Assembly: GCF_039710355.1 (NCBI RefSeq)
Contig: NZ_JBDKWZ010000003.1
Span: 124,001-188,000, forward strand
From: Rapidithrix thailandica
GTDB taxonomy: Bacteria; Bacteroidota; Bacteroidia; Cytophagales; Flammeovirgaceae
Direction of reading: 5' to 3'
Length of the DNA stretch: 64,000 bases
Shown: positions 1 through 8,964 of the stretch, in pieces
Layout: the number at the start of each line of letters is the position of its first letter
How positions within the stretch are numbered: position 1 is the first letter of the stretch
The notes under the pieces: model-generated
The model's input: only the letters and a program-made list of their open reading frames with translations
What the model was told of the DNA's origin: nothing
The model's database searches: none
Program-made: the position numbers and the translations under genes

Positions 1-1
1 C

Positions 2-922
2 TTCTTATTGCGAAAAGGAAATGAAAGCCTACTCAAAGAACACCCCAAGTTAAGGGAGCTATTAATTTGGGATAAAAAGCAAGGGAAGGTTAAAAACCAA
101 CTGCAAGTTATCCGGAATATCCGTGCTAAGCATTATGATTTAGTGATTAACTTACAACGTTTTCTTTCTTCCGGGTTATTTACTACTTTCTCTAAAGCGG
201 CCTTTACTATTGGTTTTGACAAAAATCCACTCTCCTTTACCTTTGATAAAAAGGTACCTCATACCTTTGATAAGCATGAAGTGGAGCGCAATCTTTCTTT
301 GGTCCATTCCCTCACAGACAGTCAACTTGTAAAGCCCCGGCTTTACCCTTCTGATCACGACTTTGCCAGCATCCGTACCTATCAGGAAGCACCCTATATA
401 TGTATAGCCCCAACGTCTGTCTGGTTTACCAAACAATATCCGGCCGAACAGTGGATTAAATTCATTCAACAAATTGCACAAGATGTCAGGATTTATCTAT
501 TAGGCGCCCCTTCTGACAAAAATGCATGTGAAGGAATTGCCAATGCTTTACCAGAAAAAAATATCCTCAACCTAGCCGGTCAGTTGAACCTGTTGCAGTC
601 CGCAGCACTGATGCAAAATGCCGTTATTAATTATGTCAATGACTCAGCTCCTATGCACCTGGCTTCTGCTATGAATGCGCCTGTATGTGCCGTGTACTGT
701 TCTACGGTACCTTCTTTTGGTTTTGGTCCTTTATCCGATTTCAGTAGAGTGGTAGAAGTAGAGAGAGAGCTCAATTGTCGTCCTTGTGGCCTGCACGGAC
801 ATAGAAGTTGCCCGAAAGGACATTTCCACTGTGCTTACCACATCGAAACCCAACAATTAGTCAACGTGTATCAGGAGGCTCGGGAATTATTCGAAATAAA
901 ACATAAGGGGAACAGAGAGTGA
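2..922 (+). CDS. Glycosyltransferase family 9 (heptosyltransferase-like), 5' partial
   Basis: This is the C-terminal part of a GT9 enzyme of the ADP-heptose:LPS heptosyltransferase type, which adds sugars to the lipopolysaccharide core at the cytoplasmic face. The frame is open to the left edge, so the true start lies outside; the TTG at position 8 is only the first start-like codon. Family hallmarks are a nucleotide-sugar region beginning 'ICIAPTSVWFTKQYP' and the late 'NDSAPMHLASA' motif (NDSG..HLA in the family), followed by a Cys/His-rich tail (CRPCGLHGHRSCP) often seen in these enzymes. About 305 residues are present of a usual 330-360. The acceptor sugar cannot be deduced. It ends 36 bp before the convergent partner-switching genes, and I see no clear terminator between them. 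Confidence 0.85.
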   Translation, partial: FLLRKGNESLLKEHPKLRELLIWDKKQGKVKNQLQVIRNIRAKHYDLVINLQRFLSSGLFTTFSKAAFTIGFDKNPLSFTFDKKVPHTFDKHEVERNLSLVHSLTDSQLVKPRLYPSDHDFASIRTYQEAPYICIAPTSVWFTKQYPAEQWIKFIQQIAQDVRIYLLGAPSDKNACEGIANALPEKNILNLAGQLNLLQSAALMQNAVINYVNDSAPMHLASAMNAPVCAVYCSTVPSFGFGPLSDFSRVVEVERELNCRPCGLHGHRSCPKGHFHCAYHIETQQLVNVYQEARELFEIKHKGNRE

Positions 923-958
923 CGAAAGGAGGAGGCAATTGTGATGGCGATAATTGTA

Positions 959-1381
959 CTATGCATTCTGAAAAGCAATGTTCTTAAACAAACGGCAAAT
1001 ATTCCTGCCGCCTTTCTTTTCTACCCGAATGCTATCCATAATTTTTTTCACTAAGATAAGCCCTATGCCTCCGGTACGTTTGAATTTGATCAATTCTTCC
1101 ATATTGGGCACTGTATATTCCGCAATATTGAAGATTTCCCCATTATCATAAATCACAAATTCAAACCCGTTTTTTTTCCGGATCACATGGACTTCAATTT
1201 CCTGCTTCGGATTACAAGCATGAGAGTGAATCATTAGGTTGGAACAGACTTCATCCACCGCCACCACTATCAGATTCGCTTCCGAATCTGATAAGCGATG
1301 CTGTCGCAAAATGTCCAAAACAAATTCCCGAAGGGCTTTTAAATTGACTTTGTTACAACTAACGGTCTTCTTGTAAATCAT
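959..1381 (-). CDS. Anti-sigma-type serine kinase (RsbW-like HATPase)
   Basis: A small GHKL-fold ATPase of the RsbW/SpoIIAB type. In partner switching it phosphorylates the STAS antagonist and sequesters an output protein. Visible motifs are the N-box (VDEVCSNLMIHSH), the G1 box (YDNGEIFN) and the G2 glycine stretch (RTGGIGL). I start it at the ATG at 1381 (MIYKK...), giving 140 residues and overlapping the end of the STAS gene by 23 bp. A longer reading begins at 1417 but lies wholly inside the upstream gene. The overlap implies translational coupling with the antagonist. Bacteroidota lack a sigma-B, so the partner that it controls is not known from sequence. Confidence 0.85.
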   Translation of the reverse strand: MIYKKTVSCNKVNLKALREFVLDILRQHRLSDSEANLIVVAVDEVCSNLMIHSHACNPKQEIEVHVIRKKNGFEFVIYDNGEIFNIAEYTVPNMEELIKFKRTGGIGLILVKKIMDSIRVEKKGGRNICRLFKNIAFQNA

Positions 1382-1718
1382 TGATACGTGATTTTGCCTC
1401 TTCTTTCGTGTCCACAATGGGCATAAGCTCTAACTGATCTAAGCCCAATATTTTAAACACTTTCAATGTATTCTCATTCATCCCATATAATGCGATCCGG
1501 ATAAGGCCTTTTTCACAATCTTCCAGCCTGGAAGTAAACACGCCAATTCCTGGGGAAGAAATATATTCTAAGTGCGTGCAATCCACCAGTATTTTTTGTT
1601 TTTGGTTGTCTACGGCTTCTTGCAGTACATTATCCAGTTGAAGAGATGAGCTGGCATCTACATCTCCATAAACAGCTATAATATGGTATCCGTTTTCATC
1701 AAAGGTTTTTACTTCCAT
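1359..1718 (-). CDS. STAS-domain anti-sigma factor antagonist (RsbV/SpoIIAA-like)
   Basis: A 119-residue single STAS domain. In this family an unphosphorylated antagonist binds the anti-sigma kinase and frees its target, and phosphorylation on a conserved Ser/Thr inactivates it. The sequence keeps the core pattern 'LVDCTHLEYISSPGIGVF', placing the phosphoacceptor at Ser54 or Ser55. It lies 48 bp downstream of the PP2C phosphatase gene and overlaps the kinase gene, so phosphatase, antagonist and kinase form one transcription unit running right to left. The three genes together make a complete partner-switching module. Confidence 0.88.
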   Translation of the reverse strand: MEVKTFDENGYHIIAVYGDVDASSSLQLDNVLQEAVDNQKQKILVDCTHLEYISSPGIGVFTSRLEDCEKGLIRIALYGMNENTLKVFKILGLDQLELMPIVDTKEEAKSRINDLQEDR

Positions 1719-1766
1719 TACTTTTTACGAGTTTATTGAGTCGCGGGTTGAATAAGTTGTGCAAAT

Positions 1767-3785
1767 TTAAAACTTAATCAGAAGTAAAGTGTAATCATCG
1801 TCAATATAAGTCTCCCCGGAAAACTGATAAGCTTGTGCCAATAAGGTCTGATAAATCTCTTCCAAGGGTAAATGATGGTGTGCTTCCAGAAATACCTTTA
1901 AGCGATCGAAACCAAACTGCTCCCCCGTGACTTTGTTTTTACTTTCAATCAATCCATCGGTATAAAGGAGCATAATATCCCCTTCCCGGTATTCAAAAAT
2001 ATCGTACTCTACATAATTTGCATAAGAATCATTTCGAATGATCCCCAGGCCCAATCCTTTATTTTCAAAAAACTTCACCGTATCCGTTGCTTTGCTGTAA
2101 TACAAAGTGGGGCAATGCCCTGCTCTTGAGAAATAGACCTTATGATATTCGGCATCAATATAATAATAGCTAGCGGTGATGAATGCAGTCCGTTCCAGGC
2201 AATTGCTCAAAGCAGCATTGGCATAAACCAGAAACTGATCGGGATTCAGGTTCATTCGCACCAAGGTCTGAAATATGCCTTTCATCTGGGCCATATTAAA
2301 GGCCGCGGAAATGCCTTTACCGGCTACATCAGCGATGATTACGGCATATTTTTTCTCAGAGATTTTGAAAAAATCGTAGTAATCGCCTCCTACTTCCGTG
2401 GCCGGCTGCGACTTTGCAAAAATTTCAAAATGCCCATTGCTCAAAGTACCTTCCGGCAAAAGGCGATTTTGCACCCCTTTGGCAATTTGCAATTCGTTTT
2501 GCAGACGCTGATTATCGACTAATTGGTTGAGTAATTTGAAATTGTGAATGGTAATACTTGCCTGCGCCATAAAGGTATTAATCGTAGACATGGCTTTGTG
2601 GCTAAAACCCGATTGCTGGTTTTTTAACAGGATCAAATGCCCGATTAACTTCCGGTCTGTAATCATCGGGGCCGCCAATACCGAGCGAAACTCACCTTTT
2701 TTGCGGCTTTTCAAAAATTTTTTAAAAGTAACTTTCTTGGTTTCCTGATTGTCGTACCCTTCTTTGTATAAGGCCTCCCGCAATTCATTCACCTGGTTTT
2801 CTTCAATATTTTTACAGATCAAAATTTCTCCGTCATTGGCTTCCAGCCAAGCCGCATCCCCTTTCACCAAAACAAAAGAACTTTCCAATAATATACTATA
2901 TACCTCGTGTTCACTTCTGCTTTCCAGAATAGAATCGCTCAGGCGTTGGAATAAATCCACCTCTCTGAATTTCCGTTCAAACTCTGAAGAAGTGGGCAGA
3001 TTAAACAAAAGAAAAAGAATGGAAACAACCGCATAAATAAAGGAAAACACCAATAAAATATAGATATAATAGCTATCGAATAAGCGGTATTTGGCAAATT
3101 CTCCTTGGGCAAGAAACGAATAGGTATTGGCGGTAAAGTATACAAGGCAAAACAGTACTACGGCCAACTGGAAAACACTTTGTAGCTTTTGGTTAAACTG
3201 AAGATAAGGAATCCACCGAACATTCACACTCAGAATCAAGATCACAATCGCCAACACACCCAAAGGCAGTCTGAAATATTTTTCGTAATAGGCATCGGAA
3301 AAAAAATGTCCAACCAATATTAAAAACAAAGCGACTTCAAACACCAACCATAAATGATGCACCCAAGTATTGGCCTCAAATAAGATCAGCTTTTTAAAAG
3401 TGGTAAATATGTAAATGAGGAAAACGGCTAACAAACCGAATTCTATATGGTAAAAAAGTGTTCGAAGGTATAACTCCCAAGGCTGGTCGTCTTTGCCGGC
3501 AAAGTACAAATAAAGGGATAGAAGTCCGGATACAATCGTACTTACCATTGCCAATACAAAGACGCGCCAGAGTAAAACGGAAAAGTCATCTTCCATCTCT
3601 GCCAACTTCCTGAAAGCAAACAAATACACACTCAATAAGAATGCATTTAAAAACAAGCCATTTAAGAAATCGGGCAAAGAAGGCGCTAGCAGAGGTTGAG
3701 TACTGTGATATTGCTTCACCATGCCCAGAAATACCAACAACAGCCAACTTACAATAGCAGAAGCCGTTGCATAACGCTTGATCAT
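1767..3785 (-). CDS. Membrane GAF-PP2C (RsbU/SpoIIE-type) phosphatase
   Basis: A 672-residue phosphatase expected to dephosphorylate the downstream STAS antagonist. The N-terminal 265 or so residues hold about eight hydrophobic helices (a 7TM-like sensor). A GAF-like domain follows at roughly 280-420, then a short coiled coil (NELQIAKGVQNRLLP), then an SpoIIE/PP2C domain at roughly 455-672. Metal-binding aspartates are visible in 'VGGDYYDFF', 'IIADVAGKGISAAF' and the terminal 'IDDDYTLLLIKF'. This is the input gene of the partner-switching operon; the membrane and GAF domains suggest an envelope or small-molecule signal. The ATG at 3785 is the first start in frame. The upstream region is shared with the divergent OM protein gene. 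Confidence 0.88.
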   Translation of the reverse strand: MIKRYATASAIVSWLLLVFLGMVKQYHSTQPLLAPSLPDFLNGLFLNAFLLSVYLFAFRKLAEMEDDFSVLLWRVFVLAMVSTIVSGLLSLYLYFAGKDDQPWELYLRTLFYHIEFGLLAVFLIYIFTTFKKLILFEANTWVHHLWLVFEVALFLILVGHFFSDAYYEKYFRLPLGVLAIVILILSVNVRWIPYLQFNQKLQSVFQLAVVLFCLVYFTANTYSFLAQGEFAKYRLFDSYYIYILLVFSFIYAVVSILFLLFNLPTSSEFERKFREVDLFQRLSDSILESRSEHEVYSILLESSFVLVKGDAAWLEANDGEILICKNIEENQVNELREALYKEGYDNQETKKVTFKKFLKSRKKGEFRSVLAAPMITDRKLIGHLILLKNQQSGFSHKAMSTINTFMAQASITIHNFKLLNQLVDNQRLQNELQIAKGVQNRLLPEGTLSNGHFEIFAKSQPATEVGGDYYDFFKISEKKYAVIIADVAGKGISAAFNMAQMKGIFQTLVRMNLNPDQFLVYANAALSNCLERTAFITASYYYIDAEYHKVYFSRAGHCPTLYYSKATDTVKFFENKGLGLGIIRNDSYANYVEYDIFEYREGDIMLLYTDGLIESKNKVTGEQFGFDRLKVFLEAHHHLPLEEIYQTLLAQAYQFSGETYIDDDYTLLLIKF

Positions 3786-4254
3786 ACCAGATTGAAAGGG
3801 GTTGGTTCGAATCGGTTCGATATTCTTCAGGGTTTAGTTTAATTTATAAAAATTGACCCACCATTTGCCGGGCAATGTACGTAGTTCACAATGCATGCAA
3901 AATGTTTCTTCTAGTTTAAGTCTTGGTAAAATTAAAAAGTAATGTTACAATTTATTATAATTGGTTCTATCTTGTAGAAAAAAACGTGTGTCTATAGTGT
4001 AAATAGAAAAATTCATTTTGGCAAAACCTAACCGGTAGTTCAAAAGTTTGGATGTTAACCAAGTGACAATCTTTCGCTTTCAACAGAACTCTTTTCCCTT
4101 GGTTTTTCAAATGTAATTCATATACGTCAGTTTATTGGTAATATAATTGAAATGTCAAGTTTTACTCAATCAAGATTGTTTTGTATCACCTTTTCTTAAA
4201 TTAGGCTACTTGCAGGGAACGCTTTTATATCGAATCATCACACCAGCGAAGGAT
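3786..4254. other. Divergent intergenic region
   Basis: About 470 AT-rich bases separate the divergent phosphatase and OM protein genes and should hold both promoters. I see no convincing reading frame, RNA gene or hairpin. TATAATTG (4142-4149) is one mismatch from the Bacteroidota TAnnTTTG box, which is too weak to call. Confidence 0.5.
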
Positions 4255-5718
4255 TTGAGGGGACTACTTCGCTCAGGACTGTTATTCTTCAGTTGTATTT
4301 ACCTTTCCGGATTCTGTAAAGCGCAGCTTTCGCAAAACGACCAAGCCTTGGCCATTCCAGCTACCGAAGCAAAAATTGACAGTTTCTATGTGAAAAACCT
4401 GTTTATACTCGGTAATAGAATTACCAAAGAACAGGTGATTCTACGCGAACTGGACTTTCGAACAGGAGATAAAATCCCCAAAAATACAATTGACAGCTAC
4501 TTAGAAGTAGAAAGGAATAAGGTATTTAACACCAATTTGTTTATTACGGCTGATATCCTTTACGATGTACTGTCCAAAGATACGGTGAACATCCGGCTGA
4601 TCCTCAAAGAACGCTGGTACATCTTTCCGATTCCTTTACTGGAAATTGCCGACCGGAATTTTAACGAATGGATCAATAACCGGGGTGCGGACCTCAGCCG
4701 CCTAAACTATGGGGTATATTTTACTCAGAAAAATTTCCGAGGCAGAAACGAATCGCTGAAGCTTCGTTTGCAATTCGGATTTAACAAGAGATTCTCCTTA
4801 AAATACATTGTGCCCTTCCTCAACAAGAGGCAAACTACCGGCCTTACTATAGAAACGGGCTACAGTGAAAGTAACCAAATTGCTTATAATGACAGCAATA
4901 ATATTTTTCAGGAATTTCCGCTTGTAGATACCGATGAAAAACAGGTAGTATACAGAGCCTTCAATTTGGGAACCACTTTTCATCTGCGCCAAGCATTTTA
5001 CTATACGCATCATTTAAACTTACAATTCAATCATAATTGGGTGGCTGATTCCGTGTCGATTTTGAATCCGGATTTCTTTTTGGATGGCCGCAATACTCAA
5101 AAGTACCTCCAACTCAGCTATACCTTTGAGCGTAATTTTAAGGACTTTTCGGCTTACCCTCTCAAAGGTTCGTATTTGGAAATCACCTTTAATAAGACGG
5201 GCCTGTTTGTATTCAATGACCTTAATATGTCTTCCATTGACTTTACCTACTCGCGCTACCTCCCCCTAAGTAAAAAGTTCTTTTTTGCTTCCGGCGTAAT
5301 AGGCAAGGTCTCCTTTCCTGACGAACAACCTTATGATAACTTTAAGGCATTAGGTTATAAACAAAACATCATTCGCGGCTTCGACAATTATGTAGTGGGA
5401 GGACAACACATTGGGATTTGGAAAAACACCCTGCGATTCAAGGCTTTTGAAAAGCGTTTTAACATGGAGCGATTGATGCCGGTAGATCAGTTTAATACAA
5501 TTCCTCTTTCTATCTACCCCAAAATATATTTTGATGCCGGATATATCAAAAACGCCAATGTCACTGAGCAAAATGCACGACTGACCAATAAGTCCTTATG
5601 GGGGGCCGGACTAGGTTTGGACATCATTACGTTTTACAATTCCATATTCAGGCTTGAATATTCCTACAACTCCTTTGATGGGTTCAAACCTTTTATATAT
5701 TTCAGTGCGGATATTTAA
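4255..5718 (+). CDS. POTRA/BamA-TamA-like outer membrane beta-barrel protein
   Basis: An Omp85-superfamily-like protein. After a signal peptide ending at 'FCKAQ' there is a POTRA-like domain ('VKNLFILGNRITKEQVILRELDF') and then about 360 residues of beta-strand-rich sequence ending in an aromatic residue pattern typical of OM barrels ('YFSADI'). Proteins of this build insert or translocate other envelope proteins, but it is much shorter than BamA and has one POTRA rather than five, so it is not the main BamA. The start is uncertain. The frame opens with TTG at 4147, but the TTG at 4255 directly precedes a good signal peptide (MRGLLRSGLLFF) and is preceded by a purine-rich AGCGAAGGA. No ATG is available before the signal peptide. 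Confidence 0.75.
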   Translation: MRGLLRSGLLFFSCIYLSGFCKAQLSQNDQALAIPATEAKIDSFYVKNLFILGNRITKEQVILRELDFRTGDKIPKNTIDSYLEVERNKVFNTNLFITADILYDVLSKDTVNIRLILKERWYIFPIPLLEIADRNFNEWINNRGADLSRLNYGVYFTQKNFRGRNESLKLRLQFGFNKRFSLKYIVPFLNKRQTTGLTIETGYSESNQIAYNDSNNIFQEFPLVDTDEKQVVYRAFNLGTTFHLRQAFYYTHHLNLQFNHNWVADSVSILNPDFFLDGRNTQKYLQLSYTFERNFKDFSAYPLKGSYLEITFNKTGLFVFNDLNMSSIDFTYSRYLPLSKKFFFASGVIGKVSFPDEQPYDNFKALGYKQNIIRGFDNYVVGGQHIGIWKNTLRFKAFEKRFNMERLMPVDQFNTIPLSIYPKIYFDAGYIKNANVTEQNARLTNKSLWGAGLGLDIITFYNSIFRLEYSYNSFDGFKPFIYFSADI

Positions 5719-5752
5719 ACAAGAAAATAATACTCCCTAACAGAAATTACAT

Positions 5753-6844
5753 TCAGGATACAAAACTTACCGAATGCACCATAGGCAAGTGATTGTTTAA
5801 GGTTTCCCAAGTCTCCCCACGGTCTTTCGACAAATAAGCATTCCCGGTAGTAGTTCCAAATACCAACGTATCTTTTGACTTGCTCAAGGCATGCCTGTAT
5901 ACGATATCAAAACAATGCTCCTGAGGAAGCCCTTTGCGATAGGCTTGCCAGGTTTTTCCACCGTCATCCGTACGGCATACACATAAGGCCTGATCGACAG
6001 CTACCCGTAACTCATCACTCACAGCCGGTACTACCCAAGCTACATTTGGGTCATTGTCTTCGGCTTCTATAGCAAAACCAAACTTAGCGACACCATTGTT
6101 TTCACTGATCTCGGTCCACTGTTCCCCTCCATCCACCGTCCGGAAAATACCACAGTGGTTTTGTTGCCACAAGACATCCGGGTGGTTTTTAGACATGACC
6201 AACAGATGGGGGTCGTGCCCGACATCCATCTGTGGATCGGGAAGAAACTCTGCAAGCAACCCTTTATTTTTGGGCAACCAGGTATTGCCCCCATCTTCCG
6301 ACAAAAATACCCCGGCACAACTAATGCCTATATAAATACGCCGATGATCACGAGGGTCTACTACGATTGAATGAATACCCGGATAATCTCTTCCCCCTCC
6401 AAACCATTGTTCCTTTCTGGAAGGGTGATCCCACAAGCCTCTGTTAAGGGTAAATGATTGTCCGTTGTTATCACTTTCAAATAACCCGCCGGGTTCAGTG
6501 CCTATATACAATTTTTGAGCTTGTTGTTGGCTGCTGGGAGCAAAAGCCCATAAATAGCGCAGAGCCGCAGGAACCCCGTCTTTCACCTCCTCCGTTTCCG
6601 GATATTTGGGGGCTTCCAATTCTTCCCATGTCTTTCCCCGATCCGTAGATCGATGTAACTTACAGCCCCAATGCCCATGGTCTGCCATAGCCCACCAGGT
6701 ACCGTTCCGTTCATCACTTACGGCCAATGAAATCGGTATTCCCAAAAAATGCACTTGATCGAACTGCCAATTGCCGGAAGGGTTTTGTCGGTATACAATC
6801 AACCCTTTCCTTGTACCCAATAAAAGCTTGTTTTTGTTAGCCAT
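5753..6844 (-). CDS. Cytoplasmic Asp-box (BNR/YVTN-type) beta-propeller protein
   Basis: A 363-residue protein built of repeated Asp-box motifs (S/T-x-D-x-G-x-x-W/F). Six are visible: STDRGKTW, SDNNGQSF, SEDGGNTW, TVDGGEQW, TDDGGKTW and SKDRGETW. They mark a sialidase/VPS10-like propeller fold. There is no signal peptide (MANKNKLLLGTRKG), so unlike secreted sialidases it should be cytosolic. I see no sialidase Arg triad context, so I do not call an enzyme. It lies 160 bp downstream of a MoaD/ThiS-like gene on the same strand and ends 34 bp from the convergent OM protein. A scaffold or partner role for the ubiquitin-fold protein is only an inference from position. Confidence 0.8.
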   Translation of the reverse strand: MANKNKLLLGTRKGLIVYRQNPSGNWQFDQVHFLGIPISLAVSDERNGTWWAMADHGHWGCKLHRSTDRGKTWEELEAPKYPETEEVKDGVPAALRYLWAFAPSSQQQAQKLYIGTEPGGLFESDNNGQSFTLNRGLWDHPSRKEQWFGGGRDYPGIHSIVVDPRDHRRIYIGISCAGVFLSEDGGNTWLPKNKGLLAEFLPDPQMDVGHDPHLLVMSKNHPDVLWQQNHCGIFRTVDGGEQWTEISENNGVAKFGFAIEAEDNDPNVAWVVPAVSDELRVAVDQALCVCRTDDGGKTWQAYRKGLPQEHCFDIVYRHALSKSKDTLVFGTTTGNAYLSKDRGETWETLNNHLPMVHSVSFVS

Positions 6845-7004
6845 CGTTTCTTCGTATTAATCCGATAAGAGATAGAATGTTCGTTCATAGAAGGTGTGCT
6901 TGAAAAAATTAAAACAGGATCAAATGGATGTATAATTCTCTCGCAATCTCATACCTGCCACTCATTCACTTCTCAAAGCTATGTCGAGCTAATGTGGTTT
7001 GATT

Positions 7005-7277
7005 TTACCCTCCTGACAAAGCTTGCATGATAAATACTGTATCCGAAGGTGAAAGAGCATCTTGTAAAGTAGTGCGGTCCTTGATCAAGGTATTACCGAT
7101 AAAGATATTGACATGCTTACGCAAGCGCCCCTGTTCATCTACAATATAATCTTTGAGTCCGGGATAGGTTGTATCTATCAGTGCCAATGCCTGAGCAACG
7201 GTGGTCGCATCTACCTTTACGGGTACCAAATCAGTATAAAACCGTTTCAAACTTGAAGTAAACCGGACCTCAGCCAT
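7005..7277 (-). CDS. MoaD/ThiS-family ubiquitin-fold sulfur carrier-like protein
   Basis: A 90-residue beta-grasp protein ending in the diagnostic C-terminal Gly-Gly (QALSGG). The family uses this to form an acyl-adenylate and thiocarboxylate for sulfur transfer in molybdopterin or thiamine synthesis. In archaea (SAMPs) the same tail is used for protein conjugation. The body has the expected pattern (V.VDATTVAQALALIDTTYPGLKDYI ... HVNIFIGNTLI ... LSPSDTVFIMQAL). No moaE, moeB, thiF or other cofactor gene is nearby. Instead it sits 46 bp after a YhdH-type oxidoreductase and 160 bp before an Asp-box propeller, all on the same strand. That makes classical MoaD or ThiS function uncertain. Confidence 0.85.
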   Translation of the reverse strand: MAEVRFTSSLKRFYTDLVPVKVDATTVAQALALIDTTYPGLKDYIVDEQGRLRKHVNIFIGNTLIKDRTTLQDALSPSDTVFIMQALSGG

Positions 7278-7323
7278 CGTATTCTACCATGTGGATAAAC
7301 AATACTTTTAAGGTACGAAAAAA

Positions 7324-8313
7324 TCAAGCATGCTTCAAGAGTACCTGGCCTCTATTTTTTTTGGATAAAAACCTTTGGATGGCCTCTTCCAATCCTTCTA
7401 AGGGTATTTCTTTCACCAATCCAGGAGTTTGCACTTTCCATGCTTCAGCCAGATGTTGCCAGAGTTCCAAACGGATAGGCATCGGACAGTTTTGTGAATC
7501 AATCCCTAACAAACTCACGCCGTTGAGGATAAACGGGTAGACGGTCGTATGTAATTCATGAGAGGCAATATTGCCACAAGCAGTCACATTGCCCCAAGGT
7601 TTACAAGCTTTTAAAGCGGTCGCTAATACATTTCCTCCTACCACATCCACAGCTCCGGCCCAGCGGGCTTTTAACAAAGGCCTTCCGGAGGTATCGTCTA
7701 TCTCATTTTTGTCTACATGTTTGTCAGCATTCAATTGTACCACTGTATCATGCGCATCATCCAGACGAGAAGTACCGGCAATGACTTCAAAACCCAGTTT
7801 TTTTAATAAAAGTACAGCAAAGCTCCCCACTCCTCCGGCAGCTCCGGTCACCAACACCGGGCCCATTTCAGGTGTTTGTCCAGCCTTAGTCAACCGATAT
7901 ACTGATAATGCCGCAGTAAAACCGGCAGTCCCGTATACCATACTTTCCCGGAGGCTCAATTCCTTGGGTAAGGGAACAATCCAGGCAGCCGGAACACGGA
8001 TGTACTCTCCGAAACCACCATCCATAGCCATTCCTAAACGATACCCTGTTAACAGCACTTTATCCCCTTCTTTGAATTGTTGGTTTGTGCTTTGAACAAC
8101 CTCTCCCGCAGCATCAATACCCGGTGTCAAAGGAAATTTTCCGGCAACTCCCGGATGCCCTTTAGCACACAATGCATCCTTGTAATTCAACCCCGAAAAT
8201 ACCACTTTTACCAACACCTCTCCCTCTGACAACTCTGACGTATTCATGGTAACTATTTTCCGTTCAACACTACCATTATCTTGTTTGAATACTCTAAATG
8301 CTTGAAATTTCAT
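7324..8313 (-). CDS. YhdH/AcuI-type zinc-independent medium-chain oxidoreductase
   Basis: A member of the YhdH/YhfP quinone-oxidoreductase branch, which includes the NADPH-dependent acrylyl-CoA reductase AcuI. The sequence shows the N-terminal GroES-like part ('VVFSGLNYKDALCAKGHPG'), the nucleotide-binding loop 'VTGAAGGVGSFAVLLL' and the C-terminal 'PLEGLEEAIQRFLSKKNRGQVLL'. I start at the ATG at 8313 (MKFQAFRVF), giving 329 residues, the usual family length. The frame stays open to 8466, but that extension is Phe/Lys-rich, unlike the family, and would leave only 2 bp to the divergent gene. It is probably the first gene of a three-gene unit with the MoaD-like and propeller genes. The substrate is not determined. 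Confidence 0.88.
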   Translation of the reverse strand: MKFQAFRVFKQDNGSVERKIVTMNTSELSEGEVLVKVVFSGLNYKDALCAKGHPGVAGKFPLTPGIDAAGEVVQSTNQQFKEGDKVLLTGYRLGMAMDGGFGEYIRVPAAWIVPLPKELSLRESMVYGTAGFTAALSVYRLTKAGQTPEMGPVLVTGAAGGVGSFAVLLLKKLGFEVIAGTSRLDDAHDTVVQLNADKHVDKNEIDDTSGRPLLKARWAGAVDVVGGNVLATALKACKPWGNVTACGNIASHELHTTVYPFILNGVSLLGIDSQNCPMPIRLELWQHLAEAWKVQTPGLVKEIPLEGLEEAIQRFLSKKNRGQVLLKHA

Positions 8314-8468
8314 TTTCATATGTTGTTTATAAATATCGTATTTGGTTTTGAAAGTTAAGAGAAATTTACAGGGAAGAAAAGTCAGGCGGAGAAATTTGAA
8401 AACAAAAAATTTAAAAACCCTGTGAAATTTTTTCCCGTATTGAAACAACTCAACGAACAAGTTCATTT

Positions 8469-8891
8469 ATGAAAAAGCCAAACATTTTTCCATTCATCGT
8501 TGCCAGCGTTACATTTTGTTTTACTTTATTAGTCACCTCTCAACCCAGCCAGGCCCAAGGCAGAGGCCATCATAAGCATGGTCACAAAAAACATCACAAG
8601 CATGAACATTATGAGCAGGGGCATGGTCATCACGGACCTGGGCTTGGACACCATAAACATCGCCACGGTCATCATTGTTGTACGGAAGTACGCTATGTGT
8701 ATTACAAAAAGCACCGGGTATATTACGACCGAAAAAAACATGTATATATCTCAATAAGAAAAGGGGACTGGGAAGTATCGGCTAAAATTCCCACGACTCT
8801 ACGTAATGTTAAAATGAACACTGCACTGGCTGTTGATCTCGATTATCAAGGTGATGAGATCAGAGATTATCACTACAACAGAGAAAGGTAA
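8469..8891 (+). CDS. Secreted histidine-rich small protein
   Basis: A 140-residue exported protein. Residues 1-30 form a signal peptide ending 'PSQAQ'. Residues 34-69 contain 17 histidines interspersed with Gly and Lys, followed directly by Cys70-Cys71. The rest is Tyr/Arg/Lys-rich (YVYYKKHRVYYDRKKH) with no family that I recognise. Such His/Cys tracts bind Zn, Ni or Cu in known metal-storage and metallochaperone proteins, so a periplasmic metal buffer is plausible but unproven. It faces a second His-rich secreted protein convergently across a shared bidirectional terminator. No metal transporter or regulator is adjacent. Confidence 0.8.
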   Translation: MKKPNIFPFIVASVTFCFTLLVTSQPSQAQGRGHHKHGHKKHHKHEHYEQGHGHHGPGLGHHKHRHGHHCCTEVRYVYYKKHRVYYDRKKHVYISIRKGDWEVSAKIPTTLRNVKMNTALAVDLDYQGDEIRDYHYNRER

Positions 8892-8908
8892 GAGTATACA
8901 ATATAAAA

Positions 8909-8949
8909 AGAAGAGCTGGTGTTGCAAACTACACCGGCTCTTCTTTTTG
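8909..8949. terminator. Bidirectional rho-independent terminator
   Basis: A 14-bp stem (8909-8922 with 8931-8944, one G-U pair) and an 8-base loop, followed by T-rich sequence on the + side and preceded by A-rich sequence. It serves both convergent His-rich protein genes. Confidence 0.88.
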
Positions 8950-8964
8950 CTAAACTATTTTTTT

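Noticed and set aside
5753..6844. Sialidase call for the Asp-box protein
   Set aside because: It has no signal peptide and no recognisable arginine triad or catalytic Tyr/Glu; Asp boxes alone mark only the fold.
8314..8466. N-terminal extension of the oxidoreductase to 8466
   Set aside because: It would leave 2 bp to the divergent gene, and its residues do not resemble the family; the ATG at 8313 gives the normal length.
8529..8754. Reading frames antisense to the His-rich protein
   Set aside because: Both are shadows created by the CAT/CAC repeats of the real gene on the + strand.
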